6,032 bases of DNA from the NCBI GenBank assembly GCA_036657595.1, contig JAVXFZ010000117.1, positions 1 through 6,032 of the forward strand, written 5' to 3'. The position numbers and the translations under genes are program-made. This document shows, piece by piece, positions 5,777 through 6,032 of the stretch. The notes beneath the pieces were generated by a model that saw nothing but the letters and a program-made list of their open reading frames with translations, had not been told where the DNA came from and ran no database searches. Origin of the DNA: Odoribacter sp036657595. GTDB taxonomy: Bacteria; Bacteroidota; Bacteroidia; Bacteroidales; Marinifilaceae. The stretch's first letter is position 1, and each line of letters starts with the position of its first letter.

Positions 5777-6032
5777 TTATTTTTTTAATTCCGGACGTTT
5801 TAGTATCGGAAGCATTTCTTTTGATTTTGCTTTTCGTTGCATTTCCACTTTATTGACTATAATCATTGGAGCAATGGCTGTAACAGGAATTTGTCCCGAT
5901 TCTGCCCCACACATTCCAGCAAAGACTTGAGACTCTCCGCCGGCATAGATGATATTGGAGAACATAGATAACGGTGTTCCAATCAGATTAACCCCCCTCA
6001 CTAAGTGGTCGGGACGTCCGTCTGCATAAACT
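5777..6032 (-). CDS. TldD-family metallopeptidase, C-terminal end only (right edge)
   Basis: The frame is open from the window edge to TAA at 5777-5779 and shows the last 84 residues of a longer gene; the GTG at 6001 is an internal valine, not a start, because the frame continues upstream as VYADGRPDHL. The visible part is the TldD C-terminal signature: VRGVNLIGTPLSMFSNI, then the glycine-rich GMCGAESGQIPV with the cysteine (codon 5909-5911) that acts as a zinc ligand in TldD enzymes, then the closing strand APMIIVNKVEM. The tail ends KRPELKK. The same region of the neighbouring 553-residue protein aligns (DGSETMVRTGEFSPL; IYPSSILMGDVEI) but has lost the Cys-Gly segment. I infer that this gene encodes the catalytic subunit of a two-gene pair. 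Its HExxxH motif and N-terminus are outside the window. Confidence 0.85.
   Translation of the reverse strand, partial: VYADGRPDHLVRGVNLIGTPLSMFSNIIYAGGESQVFAGMCGAESGQIPVTAIAPMIIVNKVEMQRKAKSKEMLPILKRPELKK

Noticed and set aside
5777..6001. A separate small 74-residue protein starting at GTG 6001.
   Set aside because: The frame stays open to the window edge with matching TldD-family residues upstream, so this is the tail of a longer gene.
1..6032. RNA genes, CRISPR array, insertion sequence, phage or toxin-antitoxin genes.
   Set aside because: I found no repeated spacers, terminal inverted repeats with a transposase, tRNA-like sequence or such genes; almost all the sequence is explained by the minus-strand genes.

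Overview
The window looks like a chromosomal segment from a gut-type Bacteroidetes (order Bacteroidales; genus not resolvable). The base composition is moderately AT-rich, and the gene set is diagnostic of the phylum: a SusC/RagA-type TonB-linked receptor, a FecR-type anti-sigma factor with a C-terminal STN-like domain, and an ECF sigma factor of the Bacteroides-expansion type. One intergenic region also holds a good match to the Bacteroidetes -7 promoter element (TAnnTTTG). All recognisable genes lie on the minus strand, so transcription runs from right to left.

Layout in transcription order: (1) 6032-5777, the C-terminal end of a TldD-like metallopeptidase gene that enters from beyond the right edge and keeps the family's C-terminal cysteine. 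(2) 5776-5656, a 121-base gap with a possible small terminator followed by a good candidate promoter. (3) 5655-3994, a complete 553-residue TldD/PmbA (TldE)-type protein with a signal peptide; it lacks the HExxxH motif and the cysteine, so it is probably the non-catalytic partner. (4) 3993-3911, a strong intrinsic-terminator hairpin whose foot is complementary to the ribosome binding site of the next gene. (5) 3910-3353, the ECF sigma factor. (6) 3281-2100, the FecR-like anti-sigma factor, with one membrane span. (7) 2099-2001, an AT-rich gap with an 8-bp palindrome. (8) 2000-1, the first 666 residues of a SusC-like outer-membrane receptor with an extra N-terminal STN signalling domain, cut by the left edge.

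Genes 5, 6 and 8 make up a transenvelope (FecI-FecR-FecA type) signalling relay. Substrate binding at the outer-membrane receptor is passed through its periplasmic STN domain to FecR, which then lets the sigma factor transcribe the receptor and, usually, a SusD-like lipoprotein and other genes that would lie beyond the left edge. The transported substrate cannot be read from this window. The TldD/TldE-like pair appears to be a separate transcription unit. The hairpin between the two units probably stops read-through and could also hide the sigma-gene Shine-Dalgarno sequence.

There is no RNA gene, insertion sequence, CRISPR array or phage gene, and no gene-free stretch longer than about 120 bases. 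The most unusual features are the terminator/SD-sequestration arrangement in front of the sigma gene and the exported, probably heterodimeric TldD/E-like protease pair.
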